DNA from: Trueperella sp.
Lineage (GTDB): Bacteria > Actinomycetota > Actinomycetes > Actinomycetales > Actinomycetaceae
NCBI GenBank assembly: GCA_022783305.1
Contig: JALEWQ010000022.1
Coordinates: 40,035-104,034, forward strand
Reading direction: 5' to 3'
DNA: 64,000 nucleotides
Shown: positions 54,596 through 62,599 of the stretch, piece by piece
How the letters are laid out: each line of letters starts with the position of its first letter
Position numbering within the stretch: the stretch's first letter is position 1
Translations under genes and position numbers: made by a program
The notes under the pieces: model-generated
What the model was told of the DNA's origin: nothing
Database searches by the model: none
What the model saw: only the letters and a program-made list of their open reading frames with translations

Positions 54596-57109
54596 TCACG
54601 CAGCCTGCGCGCGGAGCATGCGCAGGTGCTCGTCGCGGCAGTCGAGGATAACCTTTCGCAAGGCGCCAGGCGCCTCCGGGTTGGCATCCAGCCACTGTCC
54701 TGCCGCCACGACGTCCGGATGCTCCTGTGGGCTCCTCGCTTCGCCGAGATCCGTCATCGGGTAGAGCCCGTAGATGATGCGTTCGGCGATCTCCTGCGAA
54801 CGTGTCGACCAGATCTCGGTCAGTTGACCGAAGTAGTCGCCAAGAGCGGCCGTCTTCTCCGCGGCCCGCAAAGGCTGACGCAGACCGTCGATGAGCGCCT
54901 GGACGTGGTCGTTAGACAGCCCTCCAGCGAGCACCTTGGCCAGCGTATCGGCGGCAGTGCCCGGCATGCTCGCGGTGGCATACATGTGTGCGACGACATC
55001 GGCGGCTGTCCCCGTCCTCGCGAGCTCGGAGTCGAGCTCGTCTTGGCTCGCGGTCCCGGTTGCCGCCAGCGCCGCGAGGTAGGCCCAGCGCAGGTCCTGG
55101 TCATCGGTGTTCTCCAGTAGTCTCACGACGGCGTCCGCCCGGCTCGGCAGCGACTGCCCGGCTCGCGCCGCGGCCCGTGACCAGATCAGGCGGGTGTCGG
55201 GGTCGCCCGCGATGTTCGCCACGGCCGCGTCGAAGAAGGATTCCAGCTCGGCCTCGCGTACGTCTGCCTTCGTGTAGGCGCGCAGCGCGGAGACCGAGTT
55301 GAGGGTGCGGGCCGCGAGCAGGCCCGAGCTGGTCCCCTGCGCAGAGCGCGCGGTGAAGTCAGCGTAGCCGACAGCGGGAAGCAGACCGTCGCGGACCATC
55401 TCCCATAATGCGGAGCTGACCACGCACTGAGCGAGCGGCTCGTCCAGTTCGTGGGCCAACGCGGCGGCGAGCGATCGCTCGTCGAAGGAGATCTTGAGGT
55501 AGGAAAGGGCATGGTCGTTGGGAAGGATGAGGTCTGCGTCGGCCCCGATCTCATCCCAGTCGACCACGACGGCATCGGTGAGCTCGACGTCGGTGGCGCC
55601 CGTGCGAACAAGACGGTCACCGTCGAGCCTCCAGCCGGAAACGTTCAGGTGGTGCGGGCGGGTGATGGGGGCACCGGCGGGATCGACTCCGACCTGACGC
55701 AGCGTCACGCCGTGCGGTCCGCGCTCGATAGTGACCGAGGATACTCCGGCCGTCTCAAGCCAGTGCCGCGCCCAGCCGCGAACGTCCTTTCCCGACGTGG
55801 TCTCAAGAGCCCCGAGAAGGTCGTCGAGAGTGGCGTTGGAGAAAGCCCTGTCCTTGAACAGTAGGGCGGCTCCTGCGAAGAATTCCTTCTCCCCCACCCA
55901 TGCCACAAGCTGACGTAGCACGGCCGCGCCCTTGGCGTAGGTGATGCCGTCGAAAACCTGGTCGGCGGCCTCAAGATCCACGACGTCGGCCACGATGGGG
56001 TGTGTTGTCGGGTACTGGTCATTACGCAGAGCCCAGGCTACGCGGGCGCCGGCAAAATTCTCCCATGCCTCCGTGTACTGGGTAGCCGCGACCATACTCC
56101 ACGCTCCCATGAACTCGGCAAAAGACTCCTTCAGCCACAGATCGTCCCACCACACGGGCGTGACGAGATCGCCGAACCACATGTGGCTCATCTCATGCAG
56201 GATAGTGTTGGCGCGGCTGGCGCGCTGGGAACGGGTGGACTGGCCGCGGAAGATGTAGGCGTCCTCGGAGAAAGTCACGCAACCGGGGTTCTCCATCGCG
56301 CCGAGGTTGTATTCGGGCACGAAGACCGAATCGTACTTGCCCCACACGTAGGGGTAGTCGAAGACTTGCGGCAACAGCGCCAGGCCCTGCTTCGTCACCG
56401 TCGAGATGTCCTGCAGGTCGAAATGGTCTTTGAGGGAGGTACGGCAGTAGAAACCGAGCTTGACCTCCTGCCCGTCCACCTCAGTCGAATCGGCAAAGGC
56501 ATGGTAGGGCCCACCGATGAACGCAGTGAGGTAGGTAGACATACGCTTCGTGGTGGCGAACTGGGTACGCGTGAGCTCCTCGCCCCGGCTGTTTGCTCCC
56601 GCCGCACCCGTGCCGGTGGCCTCCCCGTTGGAGAGCACCACCCACGCGGCGGGGGCCGTGATCGAGATGGTGAAAGTCGCCTTGAGGTCCGGCTGTTCGA
56701 AGTTGGGGTAGACGCGACGAGCGTCGGCGGGCTCGAACTGTGTGTAGAGGTAGGTCTGGCCATCAACGGGGTCACGGAAGCGGTGGAGCCCCTCCCCCGT
56801 CGTCGAATATATCCCGCGCCCGGCGACCTCCACCGCGTGGTGGCCCTCCGGAATCTCCACAGTAACGCGCGCACCGTCGAAGGTAAAGGGCACGACGGCG
56901 TCGTCGATTTTGACGCTTGAGACGTCGGCGCCGATGAAGTCGAGGAAGGTGTCACCGCGCTCCGCCGCCTTCAGTTCGATGCGGGAAACGACGCCGAAGG
57001 TGGTGGCCTTCGAGGTCGCCTCGGACACGTCCAGATCGATGGTGTAGCCGTCCAGGCTCAACAGCTTGGCGCGGCGGCGGGCTTCTTCACGCTTCAGATT
57101 CTCAGTCAC
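54596..57109 (-). CDS. pepN: Aminopeptidase N (M1 family)
   Basis: 837 residues. Zinc site HEMSH...E (HEMSHMWFGDLVTPVWWDDLWLKE region near residue 310) and the substrate-binding GAMEN are intact, with the ERAP1-like C-terminal helical domain. It removes N-terminal residues from peptides, cytosolic. Stand-alone gene between garA and ddaH. Confidence 0.96.
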   Translation of the reverse strand: MTENLKREEARRRAKLLSLDGYTIDLDVSEATSKATTFGVVSRIELKAAERGDTFLDFIGADVSSVKIDDAVVPFTFDGARVTVEIPEGHHAVEVAGRGIYSTTGEGLHRFRDPVDGQTYLYTQFEPADARRVYPNFEQPDLKATFTISITAPAAWVVLSNGEATGTGAAGANSRGEELTRTQFATTKRMSTYLTAFIGGPYHAFADSTEVDGQEVKLGFYCRTSLKDHFDLQDISTVTKQGLALLPQVFDYPYVWGKYDSVFVPEYNLGAMENPGCVTFSEDAYIFRGQSTRSQRASRANTILHEMSHMWFGDLVTPVWWDDLWLKESFAEFMGAWSMVAATQYTEAWENFAGARVAWALRNDQYPTTHPIVADVVDLEAADQVFDGITYAKGAAVLRQLVAWVGEKEFFAGAALLFKDRAFSNATLDDLLGALETTSGKDVRGWARHWLETAGVSSVTIERGPHGVTLRQVGVDPAGAPITRPHHLNVSGWRLDGDRLVRTGATDVELTDAVVVDWDEIGADADLILPNDHALSYLKISFDERSLAAALAHELDEPLAQCVVSSALWEMVRDGLLPAVGYADFTARSAQGTSSGLLAARTLNSVSALRAYTKADVREAELESFFDAAVANIAGDPDTRLIWSRAAARAGQSLPSRADAVVRLLENTDDQDLRWAYLAALAATGTASQDELDSELARTGTAADVVAHMYATASMPGTAADTLAKVLAGGLSNDHVQALIDGLRQPLRAAEKTAALGDYFGQLTEIWSTRSQEIAERIIYGLYPMTDLGEARSPQEHPDVVAAGQWLDANPEAPGALRKVILDCRDEHLRMLRAQAA

Positions 57110-57180
57110 TGCTCAATTCTCACCCCTCCTTATCGCGCTGACAAGTCCGCGCGTCGCCCCGACGGGCTACGCTAGTAGGT

Positions 57181-57942
57181 ATGAATCTTGATTATGCGCT
57201 TGTACGCCGCCCCTCTCCCATCATGGACCGCGGCCAGCTGACACACCTTCAGCCGACGCCAATGAGCTACGAGCTCGCACTGACGCAGTGGCAGGATTAC
57301 TGCGAGGTGCTCTCCCACTACACCGACGTGGTGGAGGTCGAGCCGACCCCGGATCTGCCAGACTCGATCTTCGTGGAAGACACCGTCTTCACCTACGGCA
57401 ACGTGGCTGTCCGCACGAACATGCATCCCACGCGTGCCGCGGAGCAGGACAGCGTGATCAGAGTGCTGGAGGCCCGCGGCTTCACCGTCGTGGGCCTTCC
57501 CGAAGGCGCCCGGCTCGAGGGCGGAGACGTGCTGAAGTTCGGTGGCAAGGTGTGGGTGGGTTTGTCCACCCGTAGCAACGACGCCGGGGTCGGCGCGTTG
57601 CGTGAGATTCTCGCGCCGCAAGGCGTGGAGGTGGTGGGCGTGCCCGTTGAGCGCGCGTTACACCTCAAATCCTGCCTTACCGCGCTGCCCGATGGCACGT
57701 TCATCTCGCACAGGGACTATGCCCCTCCGGCCGAGTACTTCCCCGGGTTGCACTACGTCCCGGAGTTCCTCGGCACTCAGGTGGTGCTTCTCGGCGGGAA
57801 CAGTGTGCTGATCTCCGCCTCCGCGCCGCAGACTGCCGACTACCTGCGCAGCCTAGGCTTTGACGTGGTGGTATGCGAGCTCACCGAAATCGAGAAGATG
57901 GAAGGGTCATGCACCTGTCTGTCAGTGCGGATCCGGGGATAG
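57181..57942 (+). CDS. ddaH: Dimethylarginine dimethylaminohydrolase
   Basis: 253 residues. Guanidino-group hydrolase fold with FVEDT (Glu66), LEGGD, His161 in ALHLKSC and a C-terminal catalytic Cys in SCTCLS (probably Cys246). It would hydrolyse methylated arginines to citrulline and dimethylamine; other guanidines are possible substrates. TACGCT is 7 nt before the ATG. Last core gene before the tRNA. Confidence 0.9.
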   Translation: MNLDYALVRRPSPIMDRGQLTHLQPTPMSYELALTQWQDYCEVLSHYTDVVEVEPTPDLPDSIFVEDTVFTYGNVAVRTNMHPTRAAEQDSVIRVLEARGFTVVGLPEGARLEGGDVLKFGGKVWVGLSTRSNDAGVGALREILAPQGVEVVGVPVERALHLKSCLTALPDGTFISHRDYAPPAEYFPGLHYVPEFLGTQVVLLGGNSVLISASAPQTADYLRSLGFDVVVCELTEIEKMEGSCTCLSVRIRG

Positions 57943-58085
57943 ACAGGTGCGCGGTGGCGTGACCGGGCCGAGGCGCGTCGTTGATTCTGGCGATGCATGC
58001 GCAGCTGTGGTGAGTCGCACCAACCCGGTACAGATTTGGTAAAACGACTGGGCTTTCGGCTAAGATCTATACGTCCAACGCGACA

Positions 58086-58162
<77 letters not shown>

Positions 58163-58165
58163 AAC

Positions 58166-58196
58166 GCCCGGAATCTCAACGATTGAGGTTCCGGGC
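58166..58196 (+). terminator. tRNA-Pro terminator hairpin
   Basis: GCCCGGAA (58166-58173) with TTCCGGGC (58189-58196), extended inward by a T-G pair and CTCAA/TTGAG around a CGA loop: about 14 bp. TTCGTCGTTG follows. It starts 4 nt after the CCA. Confidence 0.75.
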
Positions 58197-58213
58197 TTCG
58201 TCGTTGACAGGGC

Positions 58214-58237
58214 AATCTCATGTTGAATCTCATGTTG
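58214..58237 (+). repeat. Tandem 12-mers beside tRNA-Pro
   Basis: AATCTCATGTTG occurs twice in exact tandem (58214-58225 and 58226-58237). Short direct repeats beside a tRNA 3' end are typical arm-type binding sites of tRNA-targeting integrases. Confidence 0.5.
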
Positions 58238-58293
58238 AGATTTCACATCTCGTAACCGTCATCGAGGTCGGGCTGGGTCGTGTCGAGGGTCTC

Positions 58294-58325
58294 GGCGTGC
58301 TCGCGTGAGCGAGCCGCCCAGACCC
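58294..58325 (+). repeat. 32-bp direct repeat, copy 1
   Basis: Identical to 58755-58786. It contains the hairpin GCTCGC-gtga-GCGAGC. The two copies flank the iteron-like array. Confidence 0.9.
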
Positions 58326-58329
58326 AGCT

Positions 58330-58649
58330 TGTAACGCCTAACCGGCGTTGTAACGCTTGGTGTAACGCCAGATTTCGACAAGCGTTACAGAGTTTCGCCT
58401 GGAACATGAGCATAAACGCGAGCTTGTAACGCTGTAACGCTCAGAACCCAAAAACTTTCTACACACACGTGCACACCCGTGTAAGGTCTGGTTACTCTCA
58501 CGCGCGACACTTTTTCAAAATCAGGCGTTACAGCGTTACAACAGGCAAAATCAAGGTCGTTTTGCCTGGTCAACGAGGGTTTTGATGTGTAACGCTTGCG
58601 TGAGACTAAGCGTTACACAGGCGTTACAAGCGTTACAACTGGCGTTACA
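58330..58649. repeat. Iteron-like array: 13 copies of TGTAACGC / GCGTTACA
   Basis: Exact octamers start at 58330, 58349, 58361, 58425, 58433 and 58588 (TGTAACGC) and at 58382, 58525, 58533, 58610, 58621, 58630 and 58642 (GCGTTACA). Two pairs abut head-to-tail (58425-58440 and 58525-58540). An AT-richer stretch (about 58440-58520) lies in the middle. The whole 57,943-58,860 gap has no gene apart from the tRNA. It looks like a replication origin or a large regulator-binding region of the mobile element. Confidence 0.8.
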
Positions 58650-58754
58650 ACTGGCTATGGGATGATCCCCCTCATCCTCCTCACGTCCACGAGCACTGTC
58701 AGCACTGTCCTGCGCCGCAGGCGCGGGCTCACCGCCGCCCCGTAGGGGCGCTGA

Positions 58755-58786
58755 GGCGTGCTCGCGTGAGCGAGCCGCCCAGACCC
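58755..58786 (+). repeat. 32-bp direct repeat, copy 2
   Basis: Exact copy of 58294-58325, 461 bp downstream, just before ardA copy 1. Confidence 0.9.
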
Positions 58787-58860
58787 CAGCCTCCGGTGCA
58801 TTCCGGGCCGCTTCGCGACCCCGAGTACGGTGCAAAACACACCCGAGCACGGAGGTCAAC

Positions 58861-59400
58861 ATGTCTACTGTTCTCACGTCCAACCGCACCCTCATCCGCC
58901 CCGCCGTGTGGGTCGGCTGCTTGGCCTGCTACAACGGCGGCAGGCTTGTTGGTCAGTGGTTCCCAGCCGAGGAAGCCGGGGAGGTCACCCCTGAGGATCT
59001 CCACGACGGACCCACTGTTCATGAAGAGTTGTGGTGCCTGGATCATGAGGGCTTCCCGGCGCACACTGGCGAGCTCTCGCCCCATGCAGCTTCGTTGTGG
59101 GGCGAGCTCTACCACGAGCTGGGAGAGGCTCAGTGGCCTGCTCTCCTTGCCTGGGTGGAGAACGGCTCGTGTGTCCTCAACGCCGATGGCCTCCCGAATC
59201 TCACCTCCTTCGAGGACTGCTACCGGGGCTGCTGGGGCTCGTTCGGGGAGTACCTCGCTGACGAGATCGACGACATGCAGCGCGGCTGGCCCGACGAGGC
59301 TGTCCGCTACTTCGATGAGCACGCCTATGAGCGGGATGCTCGCTTCGACTACGAGGTGCTCGATGCCCCTGAGGGTGGCGTCTTCGTCTTCACCTGCTGA
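58861..59400 (+). CDS. ArdA-like antirestriction protein, copy 1
   Basis: 179 residues with GGAGG before the ATG. ArdA signatures: VWVGCLACYNGGRLVGQWF, the acidic helical middle (EYLADEIDDMQRGWPDEAVRYFDEHAYERDA) and the end DYEVLDAPEGGVFVF. ArdA proteins mimic bent DNA and block type I restriction enzymes, protecting entering plasmids and ICEs. Very acidic, as expected for a DNA mimic. Confidence 0.92.
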   Translation: MSTVLTSNRTLIRPAVWVGCLACYNGGRLVGQWFPAEEAGEVTPEDLHDGPTVHEELWCLDHEGFPAHTGELSPHAASLWGELYHELGEAQWPALLAWVENGSCVLNADGLPNLTSFEDCYRGCWGSFGEYLADEIDDMQRGWPDEAVRYFDEHAYERDARFDYEVLDAPEGGVFVFTC

Positions 59401-59410
59401 GCCCCGACCT

Positions 59411-59441
59411 GACCCCGGTCACCCACGTGGTGATCGGGGTC
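59411..59441 (+). terminator. Terminator of ardA copy 1
   Basis: GACCCCG (59411-59417) with CGGGGTC (59435-59441), extended inward by a G-T pair and TCACC/GGTGA around CACGT; the tail is TGTCTTTC. Confidence 0.8.
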
Positions 59442-59460
59442 TGTCTTTCACGTGAGCACC

Positions 59461-59581
59461 TGTCCGAGATCGGTAAGGCTAACAATGTGATACACTCATG
59501 TTAGCGGACACCGATTATGGGACACTTTCTGAGGCTCATCGAGCCCCATCAGCTCCAGCGCTCCCAGCGTGTCCGAGATCG
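59461..59581. other. Possible resolution site (res) upstream of the resolvase
   Basis: TGTCCGAGATCG occurs at 59461-59472 and 59570-59581; an inverted half CGGACA lies at about 59515, and CTAACA/TGTTAG flank an AT-richer core between. Resolvases of this family bind such repeated subsites in front of their own gene. The subsite spacing was not matched to a known res. Confidence 0.4.
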
Positions 59582-59614
59582 ACCGATAGTGCACACACCG
59601 CAGGAGGTGAGGAC

Positions 59615-60187
59615 GTGAAGATCGGCTACGCCAGGGTCTCGACCGCCCGACAGGGGCAGTCCCTCGACACTCAGCGCGAAGCGCTAGTGGGCGCGGGCTG
59701 CGACGCCGGGCACCTCTACAGCGACACGATCTCGGGCACCAAGTGGCAGCGCCCCGGCCTCACCCAGGCACTCGACTACATGAGGCCGGGTGACACCCTT
59801 GTGGTCACTCGGCTCGACCGCCTGGGCCGCAACCTGCGCGAGACGGTGACGACGATCGCTGACCTCGCCGAGCGCGACATCAACGTCCAGGTGCTCGATC
59901 CCGCGCTGGACACGTCTCGTCCGGCTGACAAGGTGGTCGTCAACGTCATGGCCTCCCTCGCCGAGTGGGAGCGCGAGCTCCTCGTTGAGCGCACCCGTGA
60001 GGGCGTCGCACATGCACGAGCGCAGGGCAGGATCGCTGGCCCCAACCCCAAGCTCAGCGACGAGCAAGCCCGACAGGCCCGCCAGCTCATCGACAGCGGT
60101 GAGAGCATCGCCTCGGTAGCCCGGTCCTTCAACGTGTCCAGACAGACTATCTATCGGGCCTTGGAGAGGCCCTCATTGACCGCCTAG
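59615..60187 (+). CDS. Serine resolvase / DNA invertase (Tn3 resolvase family)
   Basis: 190 residues from GTG 59615 with AGGAGGTGA upstream. The catalytic domain begins KIGYARVST (nucleophile Ser in VST), with RLDRLGRNLRE and the E-helix VVNVMASLAEWERELLVERTREG. The C-terminal HTH (ESIASVARSFNVSRQTIYRAL) is of the Hin/resolvase type. It may resolve element dimers or invert a segment. It lies between two ardA copies. Confidence 0.95.
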   Translation: MKIGYARVSTARQGQSLDTQREALVGAGCDAGHLYSDTISGTKWQRPGLTQALDYMRPGDTLVVTRLDRLGRNLRETVTTIADLAERDINVQVLDPALDTSRPADKVVVNVMASLAEWERELLVERTREGVAHARAQGRIAGPNPKLSDEQARQARQLIDSGESIASVARSFNVSRQTIYRALERPSLTA

Positions 60188-60246
60188 TCACAGGTCTCCT
60201 ACGGGCTATTGATGGCGCCATCATGGGCCTGAGCTCGCAGGTTACT

Positions 60247-60353
60247 ATGTCTGCTGTTCTCACTGCTTCCCACACCGCCATCTCTTTCGCTCACCACAAG
60301 CTGAACTCCCCACGTGGCCGCTCACGAGCGGCCCGGGAGACCTCCTGGAGGTC
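60247..60353 (+). promoter_or_regulatory. Leader of ardA copy 2 with partial ardA-like start and two hairpins
   Basis: An ATG at 60247 opens a frame beginning MSAVLTASHT, similar to the start of ardA copy 1 (MSTVLTSNRT), in frame with copy 2 but diverging at once. It is followed by two perfect hairpins: GGCCGCTC-ac-GAGCGGCC (60316-60333) and GACCTCC-t-GGAGGTC (60339-60353). Either a regulatory leader or a remnant of a third copy. Confidence 0.45.
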
Positions 60354-60426
60354 AGGTCGCCTCGTGTGCGCCCTTGTTAAGAGTGGGCTGCCCGGCCTGG
60401 CCTCCTTTCTACTTGGGGGTTCTGTC

Positions 60427-60960
60427 ATGTCTGTTGCTTCTGTTGTTTGTCCTCGCGTGTGGGTCGGGTGTCTGTCGTGTTACAACGCGGGTGAACTTGT
60501 CGGTTCCTGGGTTGACGCTGAGGACGCACTGTCGGTCACCGCTGACCGTCTCCATGGTTCAGGGTTCAGTGGTGAGTGCGAGGAACTGTGGTGTTTCGAT
60601 GTTGAGGGCTTGCCCGCTGGGATCGGGGAGATCGATCTGGGTGAGGCTGCATCGTGGGGCGCGATGTATGAGGCGCTCGGGGATGCGCAATGGCCTGCTC
60701 TCGTCGCGTGGACCGAATCAGAGTCGTTCGCCATGTGCTCCGATGGCTTGCCATCACTGCCCGACTTCGAGGAGCGATATCGGGGTTGCTGGCCCTCCTT
60801 CGGCGACTATCTCGCCGAGGAGATCGACGAGATGCAGCGGGACTGGCCCGAGAGCGCGATCCGCTTCTTCGACGCGGATGCCTATGAGCGCGACGCGAAG
60901 TACGACTACGAGGTGCTCGACGCGCCCGGTGGGGCTGCCTACGTGTTCGCGCACTGCTGA
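60427..60960 (+). CDS. ArdA-like antirestriction protein, copy 2
   Basis: 177 residues from ATG 60427, chosen because the homology to copy 1 starts at VWVGCLSCYNAGELVGSW and a G-rich site (TTGGGGG) precedes it; an in-frame ATG at 60247 would add 60 residues without homology. The C-terminal half is nearly parallel to copy 1 (EYLADE/DYLAEE, YERDAKYDYEVLDAP), so the two arose by duplication or were acquired together. Confidence 0.9.
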   Translation: MSVASVVCPRVWVGCLSCYNAGELVGSWVDAEDALSVTADRLHGSGFSGECEELWCFDVEGLPAGIGEIDLGEAASWGAMYEALGDAQWPALVAWTESESFAMCSDGLPSLPDFEERYRGCWPSFGDYLAEEIDEMQRDWPESAIRFFDADAYERDAKYDYEVLDAPGGAAYVFAHC

Positions 60961-60970
60961 GGGGTATGTG

Positions 60971-61231
60971 ATGGATGTATTCCAGCAGGCGCACGAGTAT
61001 GTCTCCGTTTTCCATGTTTATGCGGGTGATCCACTCTTGTCTCAGGGTGAAGCCGAGTTGAGAGACCTTGCCCTACTGCGTGATGCGGTCGATGAGGCAA
61101 TAGCCATCCATGTCCGTGAACTTGTCACCTTTGAGGGGGTGTCGTGGTCGGCTGCTGCTGAGGCCCTAGCGCCGAGTCCAGCATTGCTGAGAAGCCGTTA
61201 TGGGCGAGAACCTGGTGCCAGAAGCGAGTGA
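60971..61231 (+). CDS. Small hypothetical protein with HTH-like C-terminus
   Basis: 86 residues from ATG 60971, 11 nt after ardA copy 2. Acidic, with an alpha-helical C-terminal part (VSWSAAAEALAPSPALLRSR) that resembles the helix-turn-helix of small phage/plasmid regulators. It overlaps the XRE gene tail-to-tail by 34 bp. Not identified. Confidence 0.55.
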   Translation: MDVFQQAHEYVSVFHVYAGDPLLSQGEAELRDLALLRDAVDEAIAIHVRELVTFEGVSWSAAAEALAPSPALLRSRYGREPGARSE

Positions 61232-61434
61232 GGATCAACGCCGAGTTGTGCAGCGAGCGCCTCGATGGAGTCGAGCGTGAGGTTCCGCTCCCCGCGCTCG
61301 ATCGCGGCGAGGTACCGGGGCGTGATCCCGAGCTCCTCGGCAAGAGCTTCTTGGGTGAGGGCTCGGCGGTGGCGCTCGGCGCGGACCTTCGCACCGAGCG
61401 TCATTCGCAGGCCCTGTTCCTCACGATCGGTCAC
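61198..61434 (-). CDS. XRE-family transcriptional repressor
   Basis: 78 residues, a single Cro/C1-type HTH (MTLGAKVRAERHRRALTQEALAEELGIT then RYLAAIERGERNLTLDSIEALAAQLGVDP). Probably the local repressor; it is divergent from the membrane-protein genes, and a 16-bp palindrome lies between them. Confidence 0.92.
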   Translation of the reverse strand: MTDREEQGLRMTLGAKVRAERHRRALTQEALAEELGITPRYLAAIERGERNLTLDSIEALAAQLGVDPHSLLAPGSRP

Positions 61435-61481
61435 TCAATCCATCGTCCGGATCGGCACGCAAGTGTTCCAGGTACTGATGA

Positions 61482-61512
61482 GTTCTGGAGAACCGATCGG
61501 TTCTGGTACTAT
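61482..61512 (+). promoter_or_regulatory. XRE operator and promoter of the membrane-protein genes
   Basis: AGAACCGATCGGTTCT (61489-61504) is a perfect 16-bp palindrome; GTTCT-gg-AGAAC (61482-61493) is an overlapping second inverted repeat sharing its half-site. TGGTACTAT (extended -10, TACTAT at 61507-61512) abuts it, so repressor binding would block the promoter. Confidence 0.65.
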
Positions 61513-61601
61513 TGACTCAGCAATCGAGAACTTCTGCCGAACTGCGCCTGCCGCGCCGACAAAATCTCGATGCCTCACATCGTGCGAGAGGTAGGTCACA
61601 T

Positions 61602-62570
61602 ATGGCTAATTCAGCTCCCCAAGGGCAAGAACCCCTCCGGCAATGGCTGTCTCGTCTGCTTGATCTTCTAGGTGGTCTTCGCCAGCTAGATTGGGAGAAG
61701 CGAAGGGTGCTGTCTGGCTATCGCGGGATGATTCCTCATCGATCACCTGTCCTGTCAGGCGATCGATCCCTCGTGATGGTCTTCTCGGTGTGCGGCTTCA
61801 TTGAGCTGTTCTTCCTCATCCTCAGTGGGCGCAACCGAATGATGACGATCTTGGTGAATATCGTGTTCTTCGCCATCGCGTACGCAGTGTCTGCTCGGGT
61901 TAGAAAAGCGCGTACACCGAACAAAACTGATGATCTGCCCGTCACCGTATTCGGAAGAACATACTCTGCCCAGCATCTCGCCGCGGCGCTCCTTGTCACT
62001 GTGGTTCTCCTCGTCGCTTATGAGATGTTCGCCTTCGCTCCAGTCGAGACCCTCGTCGTCACGGCAGTGGCGATCGTCATGGGACTGGTGGTCGGTTTGA
62101 TCGTGACATTCGTGTCGGTCACTCGTGCCGCGAGATTCAATGCACGGGCTGATAGAGCAAATCGTGAATCGATGAAGGCCAATGCGCCGATCGAAGAGAA
62201 CGCTCTGGCGATCTCCCGGCGAATGAACGACGTGGCACAGGCGCTTCGCAGCGAGTACCTCACCGTCTTCCCGGGTCAGTACCTTGATGAAGAAATCGTC
62301 GGATACCTGCTCTCTCTCGTGTCGAACTACAGGGCGTCAACCCTCCAAGAAGCGATCAATCTCTTCGAAGAGGAACAGCACCGGATGCGCATGGAACGCA
62401 GCCAACAACAGATCATCGCAGAGCAGCAGAAGACACAGCGTCTCCAAGTAATGTCCACGGTGATCAACACCGCGATGCAAGCAGCAACGCTCAGCGAGAT
62501 CCGCACTCAAGGCCAGAACATCGCCGCAGCGGTTTCAGCGCCGCGAACTGTGGAGATCCGCCGCGACTAA
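61602..62570 (+). CDS. Unrecognised membrane protein with four TM helices and coiled-coil tail
   Basis: 322 residues from ATG 61602 with GAGAGGTAGG upstream. Predicted TM helices at about 56-75, 79-99, 124-145 and 148-173, with a cytoplasmic helical C-terminal half containing a Glu/Gln-rich coiled-coil stretch (EEEQHRMRMERSQQQIIAEQ). First gene of a probable operon with the next two. No known family recognised. Confidence 0.6.
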   Translation: MANSAPQGQEPLRQWLSRLLDLLGGLRQLDWEKRRVLSGYRGMIPHRSPVLSGDRSLVMVFSVCGFIELFFLILSGRNRMMTILVNIVFFAIAYAVSARVRKARTPNKTDDLPVTVFGRTYSAQHLAAALLVTVVLLVAYEMFAFAPVETLVVTAVAIVMGLVVGLIVTFVSVTRAARFNARADRANRESMKANAPIEENALAISRRMNDVAQALRSEYLTVFPGQYLDEEIVGYLLSLVSNYRASTLQEAINLFEEEQHRMRMERSQQQIIAEQQKTQRLQVMSTVINTAMQAATLSEIRTQGQNIAAAVSAPRTVEIRRD

Positions 62571-62599
62571 ATGATGAGAAGTACTTCCGAAGGACGATC

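Noticed and set aside
58330..58649. CRISPR array interpretation of the octamer cluster
   Set aside because: Repeats are 8 bp, in both orientations and irregularly spaced, with no uniform spacers and no cas genes.
60314..60970. Long alternative frame over ardA copy 2 leading into the 86-residue gene
   Set aside because: It is antagonistic to the conserved ArdA frame and only its last 86 codons, starting at ATG 60971, fall outside ardA copy 2.
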